A program made the position numbers and the translations under genes. A stretch of DNA of 64,000 bases, taken from NCBI GenBank assembly GCA_037126765.1, contig JBBCBC010000049.1:124001-188000 (forward strand), in the 5' to 3' direction. The notes beneath the pieces were generated by a model. The model did not search any database, was not told the origin of the DNA, and was given only the letters and a program-made list of their open reading frames with translations. This stretch comes from Stenogyne calaminthoides. Lineage: Eukaryota > Streptophyta > Magnoliopsida > Lamiales > Lamiaceae. Shown one piece after another: positions 1 through 12,839 of the stretch (its first letter is position 1; the number at the start of each line of letters is the position of its first letter).

Positions 1-1939
1 TCTATTCGGGGTGAATATTTAAATACAAATTTAGTTCTTATAATTATTACTAGCATTAATTAATCCTATATTAATTCAAATAATAATCCAACAACATATC
101 ATGCATATAATTAATTCACGTAAATCCCACGCATGCGGAATTCTACGAGTTTACGTGAACGTAAACTCTTGGGATGACAGTGATCTGGCTGATTAGACTA
201 ACCAAAAGAACTTCCCAAGTATTCCCTTAGTCCTTGTTCGACTATCCGGTGGTAGGACACTTGTGAACAATTAACAAAAAGGAAAATAAATTATGTTGCA
301 CCACCTTTGTGGATTTACTAATTTTTCCAGCACATGAAATTGTACACAACTCACAATTGTCGTTTTTCAAAAAAATACAATCTGTCGACGTTACAAAATA
401 TTTGATATTTTATCGACGCTGATATTTTTCCGAAAAACCAATTTTAAATGTATTCTTTTCGAATGAACCATTCATCCCCTATTTATAGAGGCTAAAGTGG
501 ACGAAAATTTTGGCAAAATATGATGTGGGGAAATCTTTTCTTGATCTCCAAGAAATCTTGAATATATCTTTTATATTCTTTTTCCCATAATCATAATATT
601 CCACAAAAATCCCACCATATCTATTTGCAATGGAATTCGAAAATATTGGGGTCCAAGATTCAAAGATTTGGATCTTCTTGAATTTATGAGATATTCTTGT
701 ATTTCAAGAAATACATATCTTCCATAATATATTTTCAAGAAAATCAAGAAAATCTTTCTTGCCCACTATATTTTCAAGATTTTTGAAATTATCATTATAG
801 ATAATCAAGTGGGAGATTTCTTGAATTTAATGAGATAATCTTGTATTCCAAGAATACATATCTTCATTCCATAACAAAATTCAAAGAAAATCTTTCTCCC
901 ATTATATCTATAAATTTCAAAATTTTAGTTGGAAAAATAAGCAACAATATTTATTTTATTTTAATCAACTTTTCAGTTATTGGACTATATGTTGGGCTAC
1001 TCAGGGGGCCTTTAGGAGAATTAAGATTGGACATTCTAATGGACCTTGAATATCTAATATTGAGCCACAATATAATTCAAGCCCATAAATATTAATTAAT
1101 CCCACTACATAATTAATATTACACTATCCATCTTAACTCATATTACAGTCAATATGGATCCCGGTCATTATTTCCCATGTTTAAGATTATCTAGCCCATT
1201 AATTAATTCAAGCCACTGAAATAACTTTCCATTAATTAATATCTTATATCCTTGGTCAAGGAACGGTTCAACATTATTATCCATACCGGAAACTAATTCC
1301 ACTTGCAAGATTTGGTATGATAAAACTTATGAACCTCCCAAGGGGCCGTCGAACAAAAGCGTGCTTGCACACGATTCTTCGTATTAAATCTTAGCAATCA
1401 CATGTGACCAATAATATTGCCCAAGATAAAAAGTATTGAATCTCATTGATTCGCTACCCATGATAAGTCAAGGCAATAGTTACCAATCCCACGTGATCCT
1501 ATTTAAGGGACGAAGGTTAAGAAATAACGAACCACTGAGGTCTAATTCTCCCTTATTCAGTTCTGAAGAATTTATCCTCCTCAGAGGTCCTATTCAATTA
1601 AAGATCACATGCACTAGTGTAATCTCTTGGTCAAGACAAGCCAATCTGAGCCTTACACTTCAACCTTTCACGATGGTTTGTTCATTTCCATCTAGGTCGT
1701 GAATAAGCGTACTTTTTTTAGTTACAAGGGGATTGTTAATTTAATCTTCTGTGATCTGGTATCACTAAATTAACTACAATGTAACACGTACGACTTATTG
1801 AGCAGTTATGCAGTAAATATATGTAACATTCGATAATATTTAAAGCATCAGTGATAAACAATTTATTTTAGTAAATAAGTCTGAAAATTCAGTTTCGATT
1901 ATACAAAGTAAAAGCATACTTTTCAGTATAATCCCAACA
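1..1939 (-). mobile_element. LTR of a large LTR retrotransposon, cut by window start
   Basis: The sequence is a diverged, reverse-complement copy of the LTR at 37416-39926 and is related to the one at 27000-29434. The shared blocks run in the same order. It ends on the plus strand in ATCCCAACA (1931-1939), which is the complement of the TGTTGGG start of the 37416 copy. The first visible bases (TCTATTCGGGGTG) lie only about 25 bases inside the other LTR end, so nearly the whole LTR is present. No coding sequence is seen. Whether this is a solo LTR or the edge of a full element cannot be told because the other flank lies outside the window. Confidence 0.75.
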
Positions 1940-2990
1940 GAAAAAACGTTTTCCAAGTATATATTTCCTTCTTTACAAGATTTAGTAGATATGATATATC
2001 CAACACAATACATATGTATATATTTTCATATATATGTATTTCTTTCTTTACAAGATTAATTACTAAGAAATAAAATATTACATTTAAAAAAAAATAAAAA
2101 AAATCGGATCTTTAATATATGCATGTGATTAGGGATCATATTTAAATTGTAAGGTTTTTATTTGGTAAAATTGTTCGATATTTTAAATATATGGTTTGCA
2201 TTATATAGTGGTTTCCATATATTTGACCATATTAATTGTATTATTTTAGTCCGTAAGTGTGTAATTTATCTTAATAGAATATTTTCCTGTAAAAAAAAAT
2301 GTTAATAGAATATTTAATATGGTTCGACTTTCGTAAATTACGCGATTGATTGTGTTGGGTATTTAATGAAATTTTATTCAATGTTAAATAAATTGGCAAT
2401 AGCAATAGAGACAATATATTGAGCGATGCACATTTATGATTGTCCAATTATTTTAGAAGTCATAGTAATATAAACTTTAAAGACTCTACAATGATAACGT
2501 GCAAGAAAGTTTGAAAGAATTTTGAATTCATAATTCATATTTAATATATACAATTAAAAGTAAATAATTTTTTTAAAAGAACTAAATTTTTTGAAACATG
2601 TCGTTTGGGCATGAAGGAAATAATTTAAGAAAATAATAATAAATTCTGAAGAAATTTATTATAATTTTTTTTTTCAGAAATCTACATATTACAATCAAAT
2701 CATGGATATATTAAGGTAGAAACCATACGTAGATTGTTTAGAATATATAAATTGATCATGATTTTTTTTTGGAATATATAGATTAGATCGTGATTTAATT
2801 TGAAATATATTATAATATATTAAAATATATTTTATCATGACGATACATATATAAAATCAAATTGTGAAGATATAATAGATATATATGTAGGATTTCAACT
2901 AGGAGAGAAAATATGTATTGTTATAAAATTTTATTTTATTTACAAATCAAGGTTAAAGAGCTCTATTATTGGGTATAAATCATAAAAAAG
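1940..2990. other. AT-rich spacer without recognised feature
   Basis: Very AT-rich DNA with many A and T runs and ATATAT tracts. I see no gene, no structural RNA and no clear terminal repeats. Confidence 0.5.
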
Positions 2991-3706
2991 TTGACACTTT
3001 TTGTGACGTTGCTTTCATCTAGAAACTTGAGCCGCCCAAAGTTGGTGTGGGAAAGTGTTGTACTTGTGCCCACTCTTGAGGTCGTCGATTCTATTAATGA
3101 ATACATGATAAACATGAACGACCAAGAGGCAAGAACATATTTGAGTTTCTACAGTGCGTGCAAGTTTGATACAAATGTTGATATACTGTCCGATTTACAT
3201 ACGCCGGAGTTCTTGAATAGCTTGAAGTGTTCCGACGTCCCCAATCATGAACTGATCTTGAAAGTTAGAACTCTAGTTATGCTGCTCAGAAATATAGATC
3301 ATTCGTGGGGACTATGTAACGGAACAAGATTGGTTCTGACAAGATTGGTTGACCGTATACTGGAAGGCAAAGTCTTAACCGGAAGCAATTCGGGTGAGAT
3401 GGTATTATTCCCCAAACTTTGCCTGACTCAGTCAGATCTGAGACTGCCGTTCAAGTTTCAGAGGAGATAGTTCCCGTTAACTGTCTCATATACAATGTCG
3501 ATAAACAAGGGCTAAGGACAATCGCTTGCAAATGTTGGCATATATTTTTAGAAATTGATTTTCAGTCATGATCAGTTCTACGTGGCAGTCTCAAGAGTCA
3601 CCAATCACAAGGGGTTGAAGATTTTGGTGTGCGGCGATGATGAAAAAACAACGAAACAAACAAAATGTGATTTTCAGAGAGGTTTTTCGGAATATGTAGT
3701 TATTTA
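2991..3706 (+). pseudogene. Helitron helicase C-terminal fragment, broken
   Basis: One reading frame gives a recognisable Helitron Pif1/RecD-like helicase C-terminus. It has the LVPTLEVVDSINEYM block near the start, VPNHEL and VMLLRNID in the middle, FKFQRR, then TVSYTMSINKG and the motif VI-like FYVAVSRVT. Three in-frame stops interrupt it (3468-3470, 3513-3515 and 3549-3551). Two of them fall at positions where family members usually have glutamine, consistent with C-to-T decay. The Walker A and B motifs and the Rep nuclease are absent. It is a dead fragment. Confidence 0.8.
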
Positions 3707-3946
3707 AAACTTTGGATATTTTAAAACTACGTTATTTTCATGAACCATAACTGTTATCTCCTTTCACTTACATTTTCGCCGTGTTTCGAGATTTTCAGTA
3801 CTTAACGAATGGATTTAATTTAAATTTACGTATTAAAAATGAATTAGCTCAAACATTATTATTAAAGATTTTTGTAAAAATTATATTACTGAATATTAAA
3901 ACAAATATTCAACTACAGTCGTGCATCGCAAGAGTTCGATTACTAG
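2991..3946 (+). mobile_element. Helitron remnant, 3' part
   Basis: A 5'-truncated Helitron. The left part encodes the C-terminal third of a Pif1-like Helitron helicase. The right end carries the Helitron 3' signature: a degenerate hairpin around GTGCATCGCA (3921-3930), then CTAG (3943-3946) followed by T, as expected for insertion between A and T. The 5' end (TC terminus, Rep domain) is missing, so the copy cannot move by itself. Confidence 0.75.
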
Positions 3947-5309
3947 TAATATATAACAATGTAATCAATAATATAAAAAAATTAAAATAAATAACACATT
4001 TTCTATTCTATCAGCTAAAATAACATGCCTAGCCCGAAGTTTCATATAATAAAACAAGTTTATAAATTTAATATTTTCCTTTTAGAAATATATAAAAAAA
4101 TTCAAGAAATACATTCATTAATAAATAAATAAATATTAAATTGACGTTTTATATCTAAAATTTAGCATAGTTATTATGGATTAGTAGATTTTTTTTAAAA
4201 AAAATGTATCTTTATTTTGTATAAGTAGAAATCCATTTTATTTAATTTAAAAAGAAAAATGATTTACTTGAATAATGCACATTAAGGTTTTATTTGTTTA
4301 ATTAAAAAATGAAGAGTTTATTTGTACCAAAAATTACTGGACATACAGAAACCTGAGGTGATTATTGGAAGGCATGGTTGTACCTTTTCCAAAAATAAAT
4401 TAGCATTTGCTAAAAAAAATTGTTCCAAACTTTATTTAATATTTTTATAAATGACAACAAAATATTTTTTGCCTTTTTATCTATACCCCTCAAACATCTT
4501 TATATTGCACTCAATGTTATTATTTTTTCCACACTAAAATCAACTCGATCTCCTTTAATTTACAAAAATATCATTATTTTACTATTTAAACTCAATCAAA
4601 AAATAATTTTATTCCCTTAAATACTAATAAACAATTTATTTCTTAAAACTCGTGTGAATAGTAAATGTATAGATAAGAGAAACTGAGTCGAAACTCGGAC
4701 CGAGAAAAGACTGAACTAAAAATAACCATTGACTTTTTGACATTTTCCGAATCGAACATATTTTTTTCTTGTAAGGATCTGGATATTACCAAATTTAACC
4801 ATACCGAAAAATCGAATAAACCCACAGTGAACCGTAATGAACCGCAACGAACTGAATAACTGAATTAAATATATAAAATTGTGTTATAATGTTATTGAAT
4901 TTAAGTATAATTACATGATAGACTAATTTATCAATTTTAGAAAGAAAAAAAAATCAAATTATCAAATTGAAAGCAATTAATAATATTCAATGCAAAAATA
5001 TACACTTGTAAGTGAAAACAATTAATATTGTTCAATGAAAAAGAGGGGAGAATAAAAAAAAGAGTAAAAAATTCCATTTTTTCGTTCTGATACGATTCCA
5101 TTATAACCGAAAATCAATTATGATCCGTACCGAAAAATAATACTGTGCATCACTCCAAACCGAAATTTCTATATTAACAGGGACACTCAAATTTTAAAAT
5201 AATTGAATTTTAGCATGAACACAAATATTTTCAAATATCCATTAACGTGACCTATTTACGAGTGTTTGGAGTCTTTTGATTTATCAAAAGAAAATTAAAA
5301 TGGTAAAGT
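3947..5309. other. AT-rich spacer
   Basis: No gene recognised. Between about 4640 and 5165 there are many ACCGAA/TTCGGT-type words of the kind seen in degenerate plant DNA transposons, but I could not define ends. The remainder is simple AT-rich DNA. Confidence 0.45.
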
Positions 5310-5319
5310 AATTAAAAAG

Positions 5320-5911
5320 GGGTTATCGGGTAAATTGCGTTAAACCCTCCTGCGATTTGCAAAATAGGTGTCAAACCCCCCTGTGTTTTAAAAATTGTGT
5401 GAAACCCCCTTATGGTTTTATAAATATGGCGCGAAACTCCTTTGTGATTTTTTATTATGACGTGAAACCCCCATTTTTGTTGAGATAATAGAAAATGTAT
5501 TAAACACTCGCTTTTTAGTGTTATTTTTTTCAATTTTTTTGTTGAAAAATAACAGAATTACCCTCCAATCTATTAACTATATTAAAGGTTATTTTGGTAT
5601 CAACCCTTCATAGTTTTACAATTACATAACTATATAAAAACTTTAAATTATAAAAATACGAAGGTTTGACGTCAAACTCCCCTATAATATAGTCAATTGA
5701 GGATAATTATTTTACTTTCTAACAAAAAAGGTGGAAAAAAACACTGAAAAGCGAAAGTGTAAAAATTAGAGGATAATTATTTTATTATATCAATAAAAAT
5801 GAGAGTTTTACATCATATTTATAAAATCACAAGGGAATTTCATACAATTTTTAAGCACATGAATGTTTGACGCCCAATTTTCAAATTACAACTGTTTGAC
5901 ACAATTTACCC
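5320..5911. mobile_element. Foldback (long-TIR) non-autonomous DNA transposon, MULE-like
   Basis: The first ~150-200 bases (from GGGTAAATTG, 5328-5337) are matched in inverted orientation by the last part (ending CAATTTACCC, 5902-5911), giving two long imperfect arms. The arms contain repeated CAAACCCCCTTGTGGTTTT-like blocks. The direct repeat AATTAAAAAG lies on both sides (5310-5319 and 5912-5921), consistent with the 9-10 bp target duplication of Mutator-like elements. No transposase is present. Confidence 0.65.
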
Positions 5912-5921
5912 AATTAAAAAG

Positions 5922-6591
5922 TAAAGGAAAGGGAATTAATGCATGGAAACATGGTGCACGCAACATCCCATCAACAAGATATGAAGCAGTGCAGCTAATC
6001 TTGCTCCACCATTTTTAATTCCCAATTTTTATTCCTAAATAAAAGTTGCTCTTAATTATAGCCACAGAGCTAACAAAATACCCCTTTTTCAGCTATTAAT
6101 TAATTTATTAGTTGTTTTTCTAACTAAACATGTTTCTGCCAACAAATTTCTGTACGTAACAGGCGAATCTATCCCTATATATCCACCTGTTTTTGCATAA
6201 TTAATATCTCTATATTTATTAAGTTGGTATTGCCAAAAGATATAATACTAATAAAACATAGAAAATATCATATGATCAACTATTCATTAATAGATACTCC
6301 ATTCTCAAATATACAAAGCATTCCACATCCATTATGAGTAAGTTTTGAGCAATTTGCACAAAAGTGTCTGTGAAAATATATGTTTGAACTATCAAAACAC
6401 GCTTTTAAACTTTAATTTTTATAGTATAAATTCAAAATTTTAGTATTCTTTTTTTGTTTTCATATTAACTATATGAATAGTCCTCTGAATTTTTTATTTT
6501 TTTTAAGAATGCTAGATTTGGTGAAGGGGTGCTTGAATTGTCCAAAAGAATTGGAACGTTAATGGGATAATAATGGTGAAAAGGGAAGCTT
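5922..6591. other. Spacer without recognised gene
   Basis: AT-rich sequence. I find no open frame with recognisable protein features and no clear repeat boundaries. Confidence 0.4.
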
Positions 6592-6862
6592 GAATTGCAT
6601 TTTTTGTTACTTAAAAATTGATTGCATTTCTCTCTAAAACTTCTCCCGCTAATTCGCTCTTTCCCAAAATTTTGAAATCTTGGACTAGGGTTCGGTTTGA
6701 GAACCGTCGCGCCGCTGTGCGTCTCCACATTCAGGTCTATTTTAATAGATATGTGGTTGATTATTCCTCCACCAACTCAAAGGATATTCCTTTGAGGTGT
6801 GAGCGACATTTTTTGTTACTAATAATGGTGAATGATAGCATTTAGTAACAAAAAATGCAATT
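6592..6862. repeat. Short element bounded by inverted repeats, gene-like interior
   Basis: ATTGCATTTTTTGTTACT near 6594 recurs inverted at 6843-6861, giving ~19-bp inverted ends. The interior (about 6640-6740) is markedly less AT-rich than its surroundings and reads like a captured transcribed fragment (ACTAGGGTTCGGTTTGAG and a CGTCGCGCCGCTG stretch). The short frames on both strands have no recognisable product. A small gene-fragment-carrying element is possible but not proved. Confidence 0.35.
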
Positions 6863-6869
6863 AATTTTT

Positions 6870-7326
6870 AATTAACACCCCTGTAAATTAGGTTCATCAT
6901 AAATTTTAATTCGATATGATCCATTTTGAAGGTTAAGTTGACCTAAATATCAAACTCAACTCCATTCAAGCTTCCTCTCATTTTCACGTTGCTCTTGCCT
7001 TTTCTCATAATCACAATATCGCTCACGCCTCACGCTCTCGCTCTTCCTCATACCTCTCATGACAGTTTTTTGGCAATTGATGTTGGTTCTGAAATTTGTG
7101 AAGACGCACTAAAAGTCAACTTTAACAATGAAGGTGAATGAGAAATTAGCACTATGAACGATTTTTTAATTAATAATTATAATGTTTTAGCTTAATCGTG
7201 ATAGTTTTTTTGACTAAATAGTGATAATTTTCTTGGTCAAATAGTGATAATTTTTTGGCGTAACAGTGACAGTTTTTTAACTTAACAGAGATAATTTTTT
7301 TCCCTAGGTGTTTCTGGAGTTAAAAG
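6870..7326. repeat. Member of the short-unit repeat family (copy A), interrupted by the SINE and Copia
   Basis: From about 6890 the sequence parallels the left part of the element at 35344-36612: a block with ATATGATCCATTTT followed by a GGTTAAGTTGACCT-like segment, then a TC-rich GC-richer stretch with CGCTC words. It then has a run of AGTGATAATTTT-type units (7185-7305) in one orientation. Its far end was not located, because the SINE with its nested Copia sits directly downstream. Confidence 0.5.
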
Positions 7327-7453
7327 GACATAATTCAATACCTCGCCATTGAGCTTCTCATTTGAGTGGGAGACCCAGGTTCGATTCCCTCTGTGAACGA
7401 ATTGGAGTTATTGAAGTTATATAAGGTGGATTGGCGATTTCATGGAGTATTTG
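7327..7453 (+). mobile_element. tRNA-derived SINE, 5' part (with left TSD)
   Basis: The left target duplication GACATAATTCAAT (7327-7339) recurs exactly at 22106-22118. The body begins at 7340 and holds a perfect RNA polymerase III B box GGTTCGATTCC (7378-7388), preceded by an A-box-like region. The body is cut at 7453 by the Copia insertion and resumes at 22051. Together the two parts make about 169 bp with a terminal A-run, the usual size of a plant SINE. Confidence 0.8.
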
Positions 7454-9027
7454 TGTAGGTCCCGAACGGGTTAAGTGAGGGCAGAAGTCTAGAGGGGAGG
7501 GGTGAATAGACTTACAAAAAACTTTTCTTGGTCGGTGTGTGAGAGCGGATAGCTTGATCAGTCTTGAAGTGAATCGGTTTGTCGATAACCAACTTCTTGA
7601 ACGCCGTATAAGCGGTCGGTTCGGAACTATCGATTAACCGATGTGTGCGGAAGCTTAAGTTTTACCCGTGAAAAACCGGTTTGTATAAATCCCAGATTCC
7701 AAGTTTTATCTTTTAATCGATGACGAAATTTTCAGTTCGATCGGATCGAAGCTTGGTGTTTGTCCCCGATCTTAACTTAGAATGTATGCGCTTTAAGATT
7801 GTGCGATGTGAGAGCAAGTTAATCAAAGCAAAGAAAGGCACACAAAGATTTATAGTGGTTCGGACAAACCCAGGTCCTACGTCCACTCTTCCCTTTCACA
7901 AAGGGCACCAACTTAACCGACTTAACCGACCGGACTTAGATTAGTGTGTTAGTCCAACACAAGACACCAACAGATGTTTTAAGAGTTCTCACTCAACCGA
8001 TCCCGTAAATCGATTACTAGAAACCCTAGACCGAATCTTGCTAAACAACTTATCCTAACTTGGGGTTTGGGGTAAGATTGTTGAGGTTCCAACTATGAAA
8101 TCTTTTCTTTAGCGTATAAAGCGACTGATATAGCTAGATGAAAAGATTTCTTGCTAAGAACTTATGGGATGAACACAATATAAAATAAGCTTGTTGTTGT
8201 GTTTCTTCGTGCGAAATCGACTATAGTTTGAGCTTCTTGATTATGTTGTTTGTCCAAGCATTTCCTTATTTCACTCAAGAAGTGTGATCCCATATTTATA
8301 GACCTTGAGATCAAAGAGCCGTTGGAGAGCAATTTGAATCTCAGGCTATTTTAAAATAGAGTTGCGGCTTGATGTGACGTCTTCAGAACGGCATGGCCGA
8401 AAAGCGTGAATGTGTATTTTATAGCCGTTTGAGAGAGCAACATCGAATCCCGCGAGTATCAGCTCTGTTCATACGTGTTTCTTCCTTATTGGATGGAAGC
8501 CTTGCTTTGCAGTGTTGTTCCTCCAACTAAGGTTGGTATTCATCTTGTTCAGATCGCAGAGGCGTATGATAAGATGAAACATCGGTTTTCATCTTATGAG
8601 TCGATCCGATCGAACTGAATCGATCGATCCACGATGGAGTCTTCTTGCGCTGTTGACTTAGCTTCAACCGGGCCGACTCCGGCGATGTAGGTCTTCCGTC
8701 CGATCTTCCGAAGTCATCGATCTTCTAGTATAGAGGTTTGAGCTTCATGACTTCCGGCCGAGTTATCCGACTAGATCGATTCGATCGATCTTCCGCTCGG
8801 TTTAGCGTTACGCTCTGTCGGATATCGAACTTTCTTCCGATTCTTCGATTCGACCTTTACATATTGAGTTCCCCTCAATATGTGACCTATCTATTACATC
8901 GGTTTTTCTATACAATCATTATCAACTGGGTCTCCTATAGCAATAATGTAAACATCGGTCGGTCTTGAGTCCGATGGTCTATTACATGTGTTTTGGAACT
9001 TTCATCAAAACTATAAATTTCCCAACA
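7454..9027 (-). repeat. 3' LTR of the long Copia element
   Basis: On the plus strand it begins TGTAGGTCCC and ends TTTCCCAACA. It pairs with 20470-22045 along its whole length (1574 against 1576 bp). The two copies differ by many single-base indels as well as substitutions. The AAATTTCCCAACA end abuts the polypurine tract. Confidence 0.9.
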
Positions 9028-9042
9028 ATTTCCCCCTTTTTT
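9028..9042 (-). promoter_or_regulatory. Polypurine tract of the long Copia element
   Basis: On the minus strand this is an A- and G-rich run (AAAAAAGGGGGAAAT) directly upstream of the 3' LTR, the expected position for plus-strand DNA priming. Confidence 0.75.
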
Positions 9043-10990
9043 GATGAAACCAAAACACTTGAGAAACCAAACAGTTGATAAGTATAGAACAGGTTAAAAG
9101 AGCAATAATCGGAAGACAAAGAGATTTTGTCTTGGGATCGAAAAAATAAACTTTTCATTAGATAAGTTGATTACATATTACATCGAAAAAAGTTGAATTT
9201 AAAAAGCTGGCGATCCCTGAGCGTCTTCGAATCTTCACTCCTTGGGCTTGTATCCTTCGGCATTTCTCTTTGGTCTTGTGGAACGTTGAAAATCGATAGA
9301 GTTTCCATTTGACATCGGTTATGCGACTTGATCGATTATCCGTGATTTGCTCAAGATGTCAAAGTAGAATCTCTCAAATGCCGGTCTGTCAAATGAGCCA
9401 TCCGCCTTTTGAGTATATTAATGGATCATACTCTTGGCGAGATATCTTTACATTTATAAGCTTGGCTTCATTTTCCGAATACTTGAAAAGTCGGATATTT
9501 ATTACAGAACCACTGAGGAACTCATCATCCGGTGATTCTTCTTTTGGAACAAGATCAAGGACAAAGGCATCTAGAAGCCATTCACTTCGATCTTATTCCA
9601 TTCCTCAAACCTCTTGGCGTGTCGCGGCGGTTTTTGGTATGATCTAAATGCGACTCTTTTGTGGCCCGAGGTTACGGTGCGATTTTCGGTCGATCCTTTC
9701 TTAGCCCTTGATTTGAACCTGTTTCAACCCTTCGCTTGTGCCCGTTTTTACATCCTTCTTTCTTCTTGATCATATCACTCTTTTGGACAATTTTACACTA
9801 GCTCCTTATCGGCTGATCGATTAGTCATTGTCTTCGGTGACTTTCTGGTGCGAGTAATCGGGTCCAGATTTTGATGTTCGGCACCCGCAGCGGCCTTTCT
9901 TGCAATTGAGCTTTGTCCATGGGCCTTGTCTTGATGTGTCGATTGGTTTCTCGATCCTTCCCCTTTTTGGTTTGATCAAAAAGCACATTGAGTGGGAAGT
10001 CGAGACCCAAAGTTGACCCGACAATGCTGATTTAGATCATTAGCGGATAAACACGAAGTTTGAGTATCGGTTACGAAACGGTTTATGTCGATTCTTTCTT
10101 GGCGATTTCCATTGTAGCGAGAGTGTCCAAATCATTTTATCAAATTTCTCTTACGATAACTTCGAGCCTTTTTTCTCGGTGGCGTCGAGAAAAAAGAAGA
10201 TTGATTTTGATCCACTGTTTTTTTTTGTCATCAACCCGATTTTTGTAAGCTCGGCAGATATGGTGGTCATGGATTGGGAGAACCGATCTCGATTGCTTCG
10301 ATTTGTTTGAGGCCGATTTGTCTCGATCGATTAAGCACTCCTCAATCTCTTCTTTTCGGGAGATCTTTGAGACAAGATCGATCTCCTGAAGTTGATCGAT
10401 GGTGATTTGAGATGTAGGAATTGGATCCATCACTTGATCGAGTTCGATTTGTTTGTTACCTCCGGTGGTTGGTCGTGAAGCTGCGGCACCGTTCCACTTT
10501 CATCGGCAGACTCGGCATTCACCATTTCGTCGTCTGTTTACGGAGCTTCTTGGCGATCTCCGGCTTCTCTTCTTCCGCAATTCCAACTTCCCGTGGATCG
10601 AGCTTTCCGCAGTTTTATCGGATATGAGCTCACCGGTGATCCCACTTTGGCGAGACTTCCTCATATCGAAGTCAAAATCTGCGAACTCATCCGCACCACC
10701 CATCTGCTTCAACAAGTAAGATAAGATCCGAGAAGCTTTTTAATCTGAGATCTCTCCAGTGAGGATCTCCATGACTTCTTCTCCGATAGCGGGATGGGCG
10801 ACCCCGTTGTGGATCGTCTCATCAATCTCTCGTTCAATTCTTAGTCGACCATTTTTCCATGATGGTCTTTGCCGATCTGGATCTGAGAATTATCTGTCCC
10901 ATTCTCGTTGGATGAGATGTGGAAGCTTCTGGTTGTGCTTGAGTCGGCGGAAGTTATCGATTGGTTCGACCTGCGATGGGTTCTCTTTGT
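9043..10990 (-). other. Copia internal region after pol, proximal to 3' LTR
   Basis: Internal sequence of the element, rich in GATCGA words. Several short open frames exist on both strands, none longer than about 110 codons and none recognisable. It is probably decayed extra coding or non-coding sequence of the element. Confidence 0.5.
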
Positions 10991-11010
10991 AGTGGCGATT
11001 TATCTCGGGT

Positions 11011-12100
11011 TCAGTTCATGAAAGGTGAACTAGCGGTAGAGACATGCTTTCGGCGACCTTTAGTCCGGCGGTGAATCGAACGAGGTTGAGGAGAAGTAGA
11101 TTTATCGGCCAGTGCTTCTACCTCGGATCGTTCTCGGCGAGCCCTCGGGTTGAAAGCTTGCTGTCGATTCTGTTCTTTGTTGCGCAATGACTGTTTACGG
11201 CGCTTTTTCTTCTTCGACTCATCTTCTAGTGCTAGAGTCGGGGTAGGTTGCTTTTGCTTTCTTTGGCCTCTTCTCCGGGCCTTCACCGGTTTTCGTTTCT
11301 TTTTTTTACGTGGAGCAACCGGGTGTGGATGAAGCGGCTTCTTTGCTCTTTCCTTTCTTGATTTTTGTTGGAGTGGGCTCCTTGTCATCGTCTGGTGGCC
11401 CATATATAAGCCGAAGTTGATGAGAGGAAGGCATTGTAGGACTTCGATCCATTCTCGATTCCATTCGGTAGCTTGGCGGTTTGTCTTTCAATATAATCGC
11501 AACCTTGTTGAGATTCTTGACTCTCTTTTTGAAAGACACACTGGATTCATTGACTCCAAATTTTTTAGTGTTCTTGGAGCAAGATGGCTTTTCGAAGCCG
11601 TGCCAATTGATGTTACGAGCCCCATCAATTATTCTTTGCCATCTTTGTACATTTTTGGTGATGTGAGAGCATCCGGGCTAAATGAGATTCCCATGATCGT
11701 TCTTGATAGAATGTCGAACAACGATCTGTACTTTCTTTTGAGCATTGGCACGATGAATCCGTTTGTCGATGTTTGTCTGCCTCTCTTAAGAGCTCCTCTC
11801 GATTTCTTCATCCTCATTCTCCCTTGTGGTGTGCGGTGAGATTAAGCCCTTTGGCAAAATTTGAGCAGACCAGTGATGTGCGCATTTGTCGATCGATTTC
11901 TTCTCCGATTGGTGGCGACATCGGTTAAATCTCACAGTTTTTCTGTATCCACACTCAAATTACGCAAGAATTGAAGTGCTTCATCTTTGCATCAACTTGG
12001 ATTGCGATGGAAAGCGAGCAATATCTTTCGATCCGGCCTTCTTGAATTTGTTCCACCTCCATGGATTGAGAATCCTCGGTGGTTCCAAATGAACGAACTT
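11011..12100 (-). pseudogene. Extra ORF of the Copia element downstream of pol, unknown function
   Basis: Minus-strand frames in this stretch read as one decayed coding region broken by frameshifts. Upstream parts (about 11630-12100) include a block reading GFIVPMLKRKYRSLFDILSR. Further on, SFKKRVKNLNKVAIILKD and PPSYRMESRMD are followed by a very basic, lysine/arginine-rich tail (11011-11403) with KKKKRKPVKARRR, which looks like a nuclear-localisation or nucleic-acid-binding segment. Additional ORFs at this place are known from Sirevirus and other plant LTR elements, where some are called envelope-like. I see no convincing signal peptide or fusion motif, so I do not call it an envelope. Function unknown. 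Confidence 0.45.
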
Positions 12101-12839
12101 ATCCTCAAAGATCTTCGTTGCGGTTCAGCGTAATTGCACATGATCTTTCCAAGTCCATGAAAGGGCCATCTACAAAGTGAGATAGACTCATTAAATTTGT
12201 GCATAATCAATATCAATATCATACCGCGGAAAACAAAAGGCAATGAAGCATAAATTCCGAAAAACAACTTTTGAAAACAATGTTTTTAACGGAAAGAAAG
12301 ATTCATCATTAAGCTTAAAAGAAAATATTACCAGATTCAAATTTTCAGAGAAGATTTTGAACTCTAAGAAATCGTTTTTGAAACGTAGAAAGATTTGAAG
12401 TTTTTCAAAAAAGTAATGCAAGTTTGTGAAGCAGAAAAAACTCTGGTAAGGTTTGATGAATCTTATATAGAGGCGGAGGGTACAATAAGACAAGATTTTG
12501 AAGATCAATCGTTTTGAAAAGATTGTACGCTCCAGATTTAGCGGTTTTGATCGTAGGTCGAAAAACGCACGCGTCTACAAAAAACTTTTGGATTTAAAAA
12601 GCACGATCAAGTAGCGCTTAATACATGTACCCCACGTCGCGTTAAATGATTTGCGAGTACACGCCACAAGGATAGTGGATGCAATAAAAACAAATAATAT
12701 CGATCGATCCGATAAATAAGTAAAGAACAAGAGAAAGGAGATCGTGATCGGTTGGTGATGTTATGTCGATCAATATTACTTGTCAATGTTGATTCCACTT
12801 GTTGATCTTAATCATTCTGCCTAAGCCTTAAGAAATTTC

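Noticed and set aside
10140..10433. 97-codon minus ORF in the Copia element as an envelope gene
   Set aside because: No signal peptide, membrane segment or family motif is visible.
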